From Chloroflexota bacterium (GTDB lineage Bacteria > Chloroflexota > Anaerolineae > Promineifilales > Promineifilaceae): 38,406 nt of DNA. Position 1 is the first letter of the stretch; each line of letters begins with the position of its first letter. Shown here piece after piece: positions 15,631 through 22,919 of this stretch. The notes beneath the pieces are model-generated. The model saw only the letters and a program-made list of their open reading frames with translations, was not told the DNA's origin and did no database searches. A program made the position numbers and the translations under genes. The DNA lies in contig JABFFZ010000054.1 of assembly GCA_013112725.1 (NCBI GenBank), forward strand, positions 1 to 38,406, in the 5' to 3' direction.

Positions 15631-16506
15631 TCATCCCGCCGCCCGGCGATACTGTTGGTGCTTTTCCAAAAACGCTTCAACAAAAGGTTCGTCAATTTGC
15701 GTACCGCCTTGTACCAGCAACTCCAGACACAGGTGCAAACATAACAGGCAGATGCTACGGGGATAACCGCGCGTTTCCCGCCAGATAGGTAAGATGGCGT
15801 CATCGGTGAATAACGGCCGTTGCTTGGAATCCCGCCCCGCTGCCAACAACCGGTACTCAATCAATGACCGGGTATCGTCCGGCGTCAATGGGTCCAATGA
15901 GGAACGAGTCGCCACCCGGTCATTAAAATCGGGCGCTTCGCGTAAATTGATGTCCAGTTCCGGCCGGCCGAGCAAAATCAGTTGAAACGCCTTACCGCCG
16001 CGTGGGTCGCGGAAGTTCAGCAAACGCCGCAGTTCCACAAACTGTTCCACGCTCAACTCATGCGCCTCGTCAATGATAATAAGGGGCAGAATCCCCTTTT
16101 CGCTCTGTTCCACCAAAAAAGCCCGGAACTCATTCAGTTGGTCTTCGGTAGCGCGGCGGGTGCGCAGGCCAAATTCGGCGGCAATACGGCGCAGCAGCAG
16201 CAGCCCGCTCTTTTTGGGCGACTCATCAATTTTGGCGGCGGCAAAATCGGGCCGCCGGTCATAGCGACTGTGGAACCAGGAAGCCAGCGTGGTTTTGCCC
16301 GTGCCAATCTCCCCCACCACCACCGAAGCTCCTTGCCCGGCCTCCACCATATAGCTCACTTTGGACAGGGCGCGCCGGGTTTCGGTGGAGAGGTACATAA
16401 AACGGGGGTCGGCTTCAATGGTAAAGGGGGGCACCACCACGCCCAGCTTATCCCAGTCTGGTTTGTATTGTTCAAAATTGAGTTCAAATTGGCCGGTGAC
16501 GTTCAT
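15631..16506 (-). CDS. ExeA/TniB-like AAA+ ATPase
   Basis: It encodes 291 residues from ATG 16506. The arrangement is ExeA-like: an N-terminal FMYLSTETRRALSKVSYMVE, Walker A GEIGTGKT (65-72), Walker B LIIIDEAHEL (142-151), a sensor region LNFRDPRGGKAFQLILLGRP and arginine-bearing LDPLTPDDTRSLIEYRL. This subfamily includes the secretion ATPase ExeA and the transposition/partition ATPases TniB, TnsC-like and MuB relatives. No secretion genes are nearby; the neighbours are an RHH-like protein and a winged-helix protein, which favours a mobile-element or plasmid-derived role. A TTGACA/TACGAT promoter abuts the ATG, implying a leaderless mRNA. Confidence 0.85.
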   Translation of the reverse strand: MNVTGQFELNFEQYKPDWDKLGVVVPPFTIEADPRFMYLSTETRRALSKVSYMVEAGQGASVVVGEIGTGKTTLASWFHSRYDRRPDFAAAKIDESPKKSGLLLLRRIAAEFGLRTRRATEDQLNEFRAFLVEQSEKGILPLIIIDEAHELSVEQFVELRRLLNFRDPRGGKAFQLILLGRPELDINLREAPDFNDRVATRSSLDPLTPDDTRSLIEYRLLAAGRDSKQRPLFTDDAILPIWRETRGYPRSICLLCLHLCLELLVQGGTQIDEPFVEAFLEKHQQYRRAAG

Positions 16507-16513
16507 GGCGCAG

Positions 16514-16542
16514 ATCGTATATAAGGAGCGCGAAGTTGTCAA
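16514..16542 (-). promoter_or_regulatory. sigma70 promoter for the AAA ATPase, leaderless
   Basis: On the minus strand: TTGACA (16542-16537), 17 bp spacer and TACGAT (16519-16514), with the ATG at 16506 7 nt later. Confidence 0.65.
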
Positions 16543-16622
16543 GTTTATGGCAAAACCGGCATGTTTTAGGGAATGGGTAACTATACCATATCAGTTTTCG
16601 CAATCTATAGCCTATAGATTTG

Positions 16623-16651
16623 TTGACATAGTGTTTTATTTTTGTTAGACT
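16623..16651 (+). promoter_or_regulatory. strong plus-strand promoter reading into noncoding DNA
   Basis: TTGACA (16623-16628), 17 bp spacer and TAGACT (16646-16651). No ORF follows for 450 bp. The predicted transcript, from about 16658, would contain a TGCCCA/TGGGCA stem and run into the perfect palindrome at 16740-16774, which lacks a T-run. It could drive a small RNA or the distant gene at 17109. Confidence 0.5.
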
Positions 16652-16739
16652 GGCCTTAGTTTTCACTCACTGCCCATAAATGATACTCTTAGAATTTGTT
16701 TTGGGCATGGATGCAGCATTACCAGGCTGTATAAGCATT

Positions 16740-16774
16740 AAGACCCTAAGGGTTTCTGAAACCCTTAGGGTCTT
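16740..16774. repeat. perfect 17-bp-arm palindrome
   Basis: AAGACCCTAAGGGTTTC, a single T, then the exact complement. It lies between the plus-strand promoter at 16623 and the minus-strand terminator at 16783, so it could act on transcripts from either side. Confidence 0.9.
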
Positions 16775-16782
16775 CGTGCAAG

Positions 16783-16815
16783 AAAAAAGGCCAGACGTTG
16801 CAGCGCCCGGCCTTC
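16783..16815 (-). terminator. rho-independent terminator on the minus strand
   Basis: Minus-strand AAGGCC.GGCG, 6 nt loop, CGTC.GGCCTT, immediately followed by TTTTTT (complement of 16788-16783). It has no coding sequence upstream of it on that strand, only the candidate RNA. Confidence 0.8.
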
Positions 16816-16921
16816 ATTTATATTAGCAAGCTACTAAACTGTTTGGTGCCGCCAACACCCTTTACAGTGCCCCTTTATTGGGGAGGGGGTTTTTTGTCCC
16901 CTGGTAGCTTACCGTGTCTCA
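16783..16921 (-). ncRNA. candidate structured small RNA, about 139 nt, no known family recognised
   Basis: A canonical promoter on the minus strand (TTGACA at 16956-16951, TATTCT at 16933-16928) predicts a start near 16921. A rho-independent terminator ends at 16783. Between them no ORF exists. A 9 bp closing helix (GTAAGCTAC at 16912-16904 with GTAGCTTGC at 16834-16826, one G-U) encloses GGGG/CCCC, CCCC-AATAAA-GGGG and ACTGT...ACAGT hairpins, the last holding GGTG/CACC. It does not show 4.5S, tmRNA or RNase P hallmarks. A 6S-like RNA or an element-borne regulatory RNA are alternatives. Expression is not shown. Confidence 0.55.
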
Positions 16922-16927
16922 GGTAAG

Positions 16928-16956
16928 AGAATAGCATAGGCAGGTCATACTGTCAA
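16928..16956 (-). promoter_or_regulatory. sigma70 promoter of the candidate small RNA
   Basis: Minus strand: perfect TTGACA (16956-16951), exactly 17 bp, TATTCT (16933-16928). It points into the structured noncoding segment. Confidence 0.65.
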
Positions 16957-16983
16957 TGACACCAGATTGGTAACCTGAGTAAT

Positions 16984-17034
16984 TATGTAATTGGGCAATT
17001 GAACGAGCCAATTGCTTAATTACCCAGTTACATA
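16984..17034. repeat. intergenic hairpin of AATTG/AATTAC units
   Basis: TATGTAATTGGGCAATTG (16984-17001) pairs with the segment 17009-17034 (CAATTGC, AATTAC, TTACATA) with a few mismatches and a register bulge. It resembles the element at 5154-5234 in unit sequence. Confidence 0.75.
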
Positions 17035-17108
17035 GTTTTGTCTGCGCCAGTATTGGCAGGGTTTGTTTTGCCTGTTTGCTGCTCTTGCCGGGAAAAGCTG
17101 AGTAAAAC

Positions 17109-18377
17109 GTGGCTCTTCCGGCGGGAGAACTTTCGGCCAATTTGTTAGCTGCCCAGGAACGCCTGGCGCAGTTGCAAGCAAAATCACGAGCGGAAAGGCT
17201 GGCGCAGGGCGCGCCCGTTGATCGCATCGGTCACGGCCGTACCCCTTCCCTCACCCCCTCTCCGTTACAGCCCCTCCCCAGCCTGCCCGCCCACTTGGGC
17301 TGGGACAGTGCGGCGGTGACGGCCGTTGCCCGGCAAGCAGATCACGCACCAAAACCTCAATCTTGTATTGGCTATAGGGATATTGGGATATTAGAAGATT
17401 CACCCAATATCCCTATCCCTATATTCATATCCCCATATTCCCATAGCGCCACAAACGCCATCAAGCTCTACCCCGACATCGCTGCCGGGATGTTTCAGTG
17501 GGAATTGACGGCGGCGGGGCGAATCTGGCTGCTGCTGCGCCATCTGGATTGCAATGGGCGGGGCTGGTTGGATGTGGCGGAGGTGCGGGCACAGTTGACC
17601 GGCAAGGAGTCTCCCTGGCGGGTGTGTGGCTGGCGGCAGTTGCGCAATTTGTTGGCCGAAGGGGACGGTGTGTTTTGGGTGCGCGGCGATGGCCGTGTCT
17701 GGTTGCGCTCCACAACAAATGTGGCAGCGGCTTTGCAAGTGCCACACCTGGCGTTACTGCCGGTGGCGCTGCCGGTTTCCGTCCTCACGTTACCCATTGG
17801 ACAGGTACGCGCCCACCTGTACGCTGCCTTTCACAGCAGCCGGGCGGGCAAAACGCCGGCAGGGCAACCGGCGGCCCCCATCGCCCGTGATACCATCGCC
17901 AACCACACCAATGTTATACCGCGCACCCAACGCCGTTACGAAAAGGCGGCGCGGGTGCACGCCAGCCGCAATTTTGCCATTGGCGGCAAGGCCAGCGAGT
18001 CAGCACTGGAAGAAGCTGCCTGGCAGCACGGCCAGGCGACATTCCGACTAAACGACAAGAAAGGCATCCAGGGAAAAACAAATCAAGGTTATATCGCCTG
18101 GCAATTACCCAACAGTTATACCGGGCCGCACCGGTTACAGCCTAAAGGCCAACAAAAACGAATCAATCAGGCATTGTCAGACCTGTTTATGCAAGGGATG
18201 ACGGGGAACGGACAAGGCCGCATGGAAAAGCGTTTTTATGGTCACGGCCGTGCCGCTGCCCAGGCTTATAATCGGGGGGTAACTCAGGATATTTATTGGC
18301 CGGCCGGCCGTGGCGAAAACGGCCGTGCCCATATCTGGCACTGTCTGGCGGCGCCGAACACGCCAGCCCGGAAATAA
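17109..18377 (+). CDS. winged-helix protein of unknown function, possibly replication/transposition-related
   Basis: It encodes 422 residues from GTG 17109; an in-frame TAA at 17103 excludes a longer form. Residues 1-45 are a charged helix (AAQERLAQLQAKSRAERLAQ). Residues about 89-113 come from a hairpin repeat lying in frame (IGYRDIGILEDSPNIPIPIF). Residues about 135-200 look like a winged helix (GRIWLLLRHLDCNGRGWLDV, CGWRQLRNLLAEGDGVFWVR). A second helix-turn-helix-like segment is at about 259-290 (ARDTIANHTNVIPRTQRRYE). The C-terminus is basic. I know no named family; the two-wHTH plan recalls plasmid replication initiators. It is separated from the AAA ATPase by the candidate small RNA. 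Confidence 0.6.
   Translation: MALPAGELSANLLAAQERLAQLQAKSRAERLAQGAPVDRIGHGRTPSLTPSPLQPLPSLPAHLGWDSAAVTAVARQADHAPKPQSCIGYRDIGILEDSPNIPIPIFISPYSHSATNAIKLYPDIAAGMFQWELTAAGRIWLLLRHLDCNGRGWLDVAEVRAQLTGKESPWRVCGWRQLRNLLAEGDGVFWVRGDGRVWLRSTTNVAAALQVPHLALLPVALPVSVLTLPIGQVRAHLYAAFHSSRAGKTPAGQPAAPIARDTIANHTNVIPRTQRRYEKAARVHASRNFAIGGKASESALEEAAWQHGQATFRLNDKKGIQGKTNQGYIAWQLPNSYTGPHRLQPKGQQKRINQALSDLFMQGMTGNGQGRMEKRFYGHGRAAAQAYNRGVTQDIYWPAGRGENGRAHIWHCLAAPNTPARK
17373..17446. repeat. hairpin repeat inserted in frame within a coding sequence
   Basis: Perfect 14 bp arms ATAGGGATATTGGG (17374-17387) and CCCAATATCCCTAT (17403-17416), followed by a second degenerate copy (CCCCATATTCCCATAGC to 17447). The architecture is that of the intergenic elements here, but it lies in frame inside the gene at 17109. 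Confidence 0.85.
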
Positions 18378-18415
18378 TGATCCCCCATTCAAGGGATATA
18401 TGATAACATTCTTAC

Positions 18416-19321
18416 ATGATGACCCATGCCATTCACACGCTTGATCTCCATTTTCAGGGCGAAACAGAAACTATTGCCACCTATCTGGTACAAGGGACAG
18501 AGGGGTGGGTGCTGGTGGAAACGGGACCAGGATCAACATTGCTCACATTGCAGGCACAGTTACGCCAGCACGGGGTGCAACCGGCCGATGTGCAGCACGT
18601 GATTGTGACCCATATCCATTTTGACCATGCCGGGGCTGCTGGCTGGTGGGCGCAAAATGGGGCCACCATTTACGTCCATTACTTTGGCGCGGCACACCTG
18701 ATTAACCCAGAAAAGCTGATTGCCAGCGCCACCCGTATTTATGGTGACCAGATGGAACGCTTGTGGGGCCAACTACTGCCGGCACCGGCCGAAAAGGTAG
18801 TATCTTTACACGATGGTGACGTGATTGCTGTGGCCGGACTGACCTTTACAGCCGTTGAAACCCCCGGACATGCCCGCCACCATCACGTTATCAAATTGGG
18901 CAATGTGGCGTTCACCGGGGATGTAGCCGGGATGAAGTTGGGATCACGGCCGTTGCTGGATATCCCCGCGCCACCACCTGAATTTGACCTGGAAGCCTGG
19001 CAGGCGTCGCTGGACAAACTGCTGGGCATGGGGCTGGAGCGGATTTATCCCACCCATTTTGGCGCGGTAGAAAATGTTAGTGAACATTTGCAGGCGGTCA
19101 AAATGCTGGTTTATGAATCGGCCCACTTTGTGCAGCAAAAAATGGCCGAAGGGGTGGCGCGGGATGACCTGATTGCTCAATACACGGTCTGGAATCACGG
19201 CCGTGCCCAGGCCGCCGGCCTCTCCGCAGAATCCATCCGTAAATATGAGATTGCCAATCCGCTGTATATGTCGGTGGATGGCATGATGCGGTATTGGCGG
19301 AAGAGGAATAGCGAGCAGTGA
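18416..19321 (+). CDS. metallo-beta-lactamase-fold hydrolase
   Basis: It encodes 301 residues. The MBL metal motif is THIHFDHAG (H66, H68, D70, H71). Later ligands are in ETPGHARHHH, FTGDVAG and YPTHFGAVENV, completing a two-metal glyoxalase II-like site. A C-terminal helical extension follows. Substrate unknown; this subfamily contains thioesterases, lactonases and related hydrolases. TG-A-TAACAT ends 6 nt before ATG 18416 and there is no SD, so a leaderless message is likely. The stop TGA lies within the left arm of the hairpin at 19314, so the last residues (SEQ) are encoded by the repeat. Convergent with the histidine kinase. Confidence 0.87.
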   Translation: MMTHAIHTLDLHFQGETETIATYLVQGTEGWVLVETGPGSTLLTLQAQLRQHGVQPADVQHVIVTHIHFDHAGAAGWWAQNGATIYVHYFGAAHLINPEKLIASATRIYGDQMERLWGQLLPAPAEKVVSLHDGDVIAVAGLTFTAVETPGHARHHHVIKLGNVAFTGDVAGMKLGSRPLLDIPAPPPEFDLEAWQASLDKLLGMGLERIYPTHFGAVENVSEHLQAVKMLVYESAHFVQQKMAEGVARDDLIAQYTVWNHGRAQAAGLSAESIRKYEIANPLYMSVDGMMRYWRKRNSEQ

Positions 19322-19372
19322 GCAGTAAGCAATGAGCAGTGGGAAACTGCTTATTGCTTACTGCTCACTGCT
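19314..19372. repeat. GCAGTAA/GCAGTGA hairpin carrying both convergent stop codons
   Basis: Arms 19314-19340 and 19346-19372 are complementary over 27 bp with one mismatch. Each is built of 7 bp units (GCAGTGA, GCAGTAA, GCAATGA). The plus-strand gene's TGA (19319-19321) and the minus-strand gene's TAA (19360-19358) both lie in the arms, and both proteins end in SEQ. Confidence 0.92.
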
Positions 19373-21499
19373 GACCGAAACAGAAGGAAGCGTCAGCACA
19401 ACCTCAGTTCGTTCGCCGGGAACAGAATCTACGACAATCGCACCGCCGACAACGGCCATCATAGTGCTGTGCAGGGCCAGGCCATGTCCGTTACCAGCAG
19501 TGGGGGTGGTTGGTGATAAGCCCACTCCGTTATCCACAATGGCAATTTGCAGGCCGCCGGGCCAGGAAATAGTGATGGTCAGGTGCAACGGCCGTGTGCC
19601 CTCTACACCGCGCCCATGCCTGGCGGCATTGCGAATGGCTTCCCGCGCCGCATAAAAAATCACTTCGGCCGTTAAGGTGGGAATTGACTCCGCTTTTTCG
19701 GCGGCGGCAGGTTCAATTTTCCACATCACCTCATCAAAAGCGGCGGCCAGATCATTTTCTACAGCCCGGCGCAGGGCACGTACCAGCCCCAGGCGGGCCA
19801 CGTCGGGGGCGGTGATGGTGGGCATATTGTGCAGCAGGTCGGAAATTTGTTTGTGGGCATCGCTCAACAAAGCCAGGGTATCGGGAATACGGCCGTTTTC
19901 ATTGCCGGGATTGCTCAAGGCGATCATGGCCGCCTGCAAATTGGGCAGGATGTCATCGTGCAGCGCGCGGCGGGTTTGCTGGTCAATTACCTGGCTTTGG
20001 GCCAGCCGTTCCCGCTGCAACAGCATCAGGCGACGGGCCATTTCGGCGCTGGCCTGAGTGTCAATGAGCCGTTCGCCGCTGACGCGGGCAATATCAATTT
20101 CCTCCTGGCTGTACAGGCCACCACTGTTCTTTTCACCCAACAAAAACAGGCCAATCAGGCCGCGCTCGCTCCAGAGAGGAATGGCCCAAATTGCGCCGCC
20201 ATATTGCGCCGGATTAAGCGGCAGCATCAATGTTTGTGGTGTGGTGAACTGACCGGTAAGGGTGGTAAGCGGCGGCAAATTGACAGCGGGGGATGGGTAA
20301 ACGAGGGGTGGGCCAACCAGGGGGGCCAAGGGGCCTACGGCCGTCAAACACGCCATCTTCGCATCCAACACGCCCCGGCACAGAGCGCGGAAGGGCAGGT
20401 CAATGTCTACTTCCTGAGGGGCGGTGGGAGTGAGCAGTTGATCTAACAGGCGTTGGCTGCTGACAAACGGCCGTAACTGCTCCATATACAATTCCCGTTC
20501 CACATACGAACGCCAACTGACCAGGGCGTAAAAGACGGCAATGAGCATGGCTACCAATACCTGCCCGTACAACGGCCGTAGCTGGATGGTATAGGCGGCG
20601 CTGACGAGGATGGCCGTGCCGGCGCTGAGGGCAATGGCCCGACACCAGTGCCGCGCCAGCCCCCGCCGGGGCAGTGTCTTGCCGGTGAATACCTCATACG
20701 AAACCACCGCCTGGCCGACCAGCAAAATGACCACGCCGATGAGGGTGGAGACGAACAGGTCAAAGCGGGCTACCAATTCCCGCGAAACAAAGTAGATTTC
20801 CAAAAAGGTGCGGCGGTAGGCGTCTTGCACCACCCACAACATGGCCCCCGTAACCAGCAAACTAACCAGCATGAGCATGATCGAGGCAGCCATCAGGTAC
20901 GGCCGTGCCCGCTGCCGCGCCTCCGTCCCCATTACTCGCTCCGACGGGCCTGGCTGCCGCAATGCGTCGAGCGATAGGCCAATACAGAGCAGCACGTAAA
21001 GGCTATACCCCACGGCCAGCAGTGGAATCCCGGCCAACGACCAACGTACCGTGAGACGCAAACTATTTAATTCCGGCGCCGGAATAATCAACAAGAGTAC
21101 CCCCAGGCCAAAGCTGAGCAAACCACCCATGAGCAGCAGTGTGACCGCCGCCAGCCACCACTGCTGGCGCTGGCGCAATCTGGCCAGTGGGCCGGCCCAA
21201 AAACCGGCGTACCAGAGTATGACCACGTACCAGGCATAAGGCAGCAAGATGACCGGCGTCATGCCCACCGTCCACCAGAAAATGGTGCTGCGCCAGGTGA
21301 GCGTGAACCCCAGACCGGCAATGGCCGAATGGCTGACAAAAAAGAGCGCCCCCAGCAGCAGCCCCGCGCTGGCAATCCAGATACCCCAGGCTCGCCGGTC
21401 AGAATTAAGCAGTACCGTCAACCCCAACCACGTCAGCAGCAAGGCATTAAACAGCGAGATGGCCACGATGGCCCAGTTGAGGTAAAGACTTGTGCTCAT
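19358..21499 (-). CDS. membrane sensor histidine kinase (NarL-partner type, HisKA_3)
   Basis: It encodes 713 residues. About nine TM helices fill residues 8-330. A GAF-like region follows at about 365-480. The phosphoacceptor is H514 in RRALHDDILPNLQAAM, typical of HisKA_3. The ATP-binding domain holds the N box AREAIRNAARHG, DNGVGL and GNGHGLALHST. It autophosphorylates and passes phosphate to the response regulator encoded immediately upstream (21576-22304), 76 bp away across a repeat. The signal is unknown; the many-TM sensor suggests a membrane or lipid-soluble cue. The C-terminal SEQ and stop are contributed by the hairpin at 19314-19372. Confidence 0.92.
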   Translation of the reverse strand: MSTSLYLNWAIVAISLFNALLLTWLGLTVLLNSDRRAWGIWIASAGLLLGALFFVSHSAIAGLGFTLTWRSTIFWWTVGMTPVILLPYAWYVVILWYAGFWAGPLARLRQRQQWWLAAVTLLLMGGLLSFGLGVLLLIIPAPELNSLRLTVRWSLAGIPLLAVGYSLYVLLCIGLSLDALRQPGPSERVMGTEARQRARPYLMAASIMLMLVSLLVTGAMLWVVQDAYRRTFLEIYFVSRELVARFDLFVSTLIGVVILLVGQAVVSYEVFTGKTLPRRGLARHWCRAIALSAGTAILVSAAYTIQLRPLYGQVLVAMLIAVFYALVSWRSYVERELYMEQLRPFVSSQRLLDQLLTPTAPQEVDIDLPFRALCRGVLDAKMACLTAVGPLAPLVGPPLVYPSPAVNLPPLTTLTGQFTTPQTLMLPLNPAQYGGAIWAIPLWSERGLIGLFLLGEKNSGGLYSQEEIDIARVSGERLIDTQASAEMARRLMLLQRERLAQSQVIDQQTRRALHDDILPNLQAAMIALSNPGNENGRIPDTLALLSDAHKQISDLLHNMPTITAPDVARLGLVRALRRAVENDLAAAFDEVMWKIEPAAAEKAESIPTLTAEVIFYAAREAIRNAARHGRGVEGTRPLHLTITISWPGGLQIAIVDNGVGLSPTTPTAGNGHGLALHSTMMAVVGGAIVVDSVPGERTEVVLTLPSVSVSSEQ

Positions 21500-21510
21500 T
21501 CTTCAGAATT

Positions 21511-21575
21511 CGTAATCCGTGAATCGTAAACTGCAAGCCGTAACCCGAAGTCGGATAACGGATAAAGGATTACGG
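21511..21575. repeat. intergenic degenerate hairpin (CGTAATCC/GGATTACG)
   Basis: CGTAATCC (21511-21518) and GGATTACG (21568-21575) bracket tandem CGTAA/GGATAA units. It fills the gap between the response regulator and the kinase. Confidence 0.6.
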
Positions 21576-22304
21576 TCACCAGGCCACCCAATTCCCCTGT
21601 GCGTCCAACACCTGGGGGATGCCGTCGTCTGTCCAGGTGAGGAGATGGCCGGTGTGAACGATGAGGGCGGCGCGGGTGCGGGCCACTTTTTCTTCGGTGG
21701 TGGTGCTGTTGAGTCCCCAGGCGGCGTAAATCTGGCCGTTGATACGGCTGATGGTGCGTTTGTCGCGGAAGCCCATGCGGGCGGCGATTTGCTCGTTGCT
21801 CATGCCCTGGGCCAGCATCCGGGCCACTTCTTGTTCGTTGGGTTCCAGCAAATCCATGGGGGCGTGTTCATCTTTGTGGCGCACTTCCTGGACGCGCGAT
21901 TCGATGTCCGGGTCAATGAAGGAACGGCCGTACACCGCATCCTGTAACAAGGGCAGGATCATTTGCGGCAGCAGGTAGTTGGATTTGCGCACATAGGCGT
22001 AATGGCTGAGGATACCGGCGCGGCGAAAGGCACGGTAGTAGGCGTCGTCGTCCTGAATGGAGTAGAAAACAACGGGCATACGGGGGAATTCGCGGCGGAT
22101 GGCGACGGCCGTGTCAATCCCATTCATCTCACCCGCCAACTGTACATCCATCAAAATGGCCTGGGGCGGCTGTTGCAAACAAAGCTCCAACGCCGCTTCA
22201 CCGCTGGCGCAGTCAGCAATCACCTGCACCTGTCCGGTTGCTTCCAGCCCCGCCCGCAGCGCCGGGCGCAATTTGTCGTTATCTTCCACAATCAAGATGT
22301 GCAT
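21576..22304 (-). CDS. response regulator, receiver plus LuxR/NarL-like HTH
   Basis: It encodes 242 residues. The receiver domain (1-125) has acidic residues at VEDND, the phosphoacceptor D53 in AILMDVQ and the conserved K in YVRKSNYLL. The C-terminal part contains LEPNEQEVARMLAQGMSNEQ and IAARMGFRDKRTISRINGQI, a NarL/LuxR-type HTH with an unusually long recognition segment. A further C-terminal stretch of about 45 residues (ending GNWVAW) is not part of a standard NarL protein. It is the first gene of the pair with the kinase; AGGGTGA gives a good SD for ATG 22304. Confidence 0.9.
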   Translation of the reverse strand: MHILIVEDNDKLRPALRAGLEATGQVQVIADCASGEAALELCLQQPPQAILMDVQLAGEMNGIDTAVAIRREFPRMPVVFYSIQDDDAYYRAFRRAGILSHYAYVRKSNYLLPQMILPLLQDAVYGRSFIDPDIESRVQEVRHKDEHAPMDLLEPNEQEVARMLAQGMSNEQIAARMGFRDKRTISRINGQIYAAWGLNSTTTEEKVARTRAALIVHTGHLLTWTDDGIPQVLDAQGNWVAW

Positions 22305-22316
22305 ATTTCACCCTAA

Positions 22317-22355
22317 AGAGATTGGAGATTAGAGATCGGTCAATCTCCAATCTCT
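22317..22355. repeat. perfect hairpin of GAGATTGGAGATT units in a divergent gap
   Basis: AGAGATTGGAGATT (22317-22330) and its exact complement (22342-22355). It lies between divergently transcribed genes, so it is not simply a terminator for them. Confidence 0.85.
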
Positions 22356-22449
22356 AATCGCAACGATCTCTGATTCTGAAAATCTGGTCAAGCACTTGAG
22401 TGCATGGACTTGGGCATCTGGAAGGTGGCAACGGCCGTACACATTCCCT

Positions 22450-22887
22450 ATGCTGTGCCACATGGTACATCTTAAACAGCACACTTCAAAAAGCAATGGC
22501 TGGTTGTTGGCGGGATTAGCGGTATTCACGGCCGTTGCCCTGTTTCCCTATGGCTGGTTAGCCGACAACTGGCCCACATTTGACCGGTTTACGGGACTTA
22601 TCTTTGGCTCGGAAGCGGCCCATGTGGCCGGTCATGTGGGCCTGTTTGTTTTGTTGGGCACGGCCGTGCTGCTCATCTTTCCCCGTTGGCGGCAACGGCC
22701 AGCTCTATATTTTGGCTTGATAGCGACCATGGGCATTGTCCAGGAATTTTTGCAGATTGTCTCGTTCAAACACCGGCCTGTAGCCGCCAACGACCTTTTT
22801 GATCTGGCCGTAGACTTATTGGCGGCGGGGGTGGTGTTTGTGGGTTTTATTCATTTTGAGAGATTGAGAGAATGGGAGACTGCTTAA
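22450..22887 (+). CDS. VanZ-like membrane protein
   Basis: It encodes 145 residues from ATG 22450; ATG 22462 and a TTG at 22396 are alternatives and no clear SD decides. Four TM helices (WLLAGLAVFTAVALFPYGW, VGLFVLLGTAVLLIF, LYFGLIATMGIVQEFLQIV, LLAAGVVFVGF) and the VanZ signature QEFLQIVSFKHRPVAANDLF are present. VanZ-family proteins are linked to glycopeptide resistance and envelope functions; most are uncharacterised. The tail (RLREWETA) reads through AGATTGAGAG repeat units. It is the first of a run of four plus-strand membrane-protein genes. Confidence 0.8.
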   Translation: MLCHMVHLKQHTSKSNGWLLAGLAVFTAVALFPYGWLADNWPTFDRFTGLIFGSEAAHVAGHVGLFVLLGTAVLLIFPRWRQRPALYFGLIATMGIVQEFLQIVSFKHRPVAANDLFDLAVDLLAAGVVFVGFIHFERLREWETA

Positions 22888-22919
22888 GCTCCTAATCTCC
22901 AATCCCCTTTGGAGAGCAT

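Noticed and set aside
16861..16900. Plus-strand terminator (CCCC-TTTATT-GGGG then GGGGGTTTTTT)
   Set aside because: The stem is only 4 bp and separated from the T-run by six bases; the segment is better explained as part of the minus-strand structured RNA.
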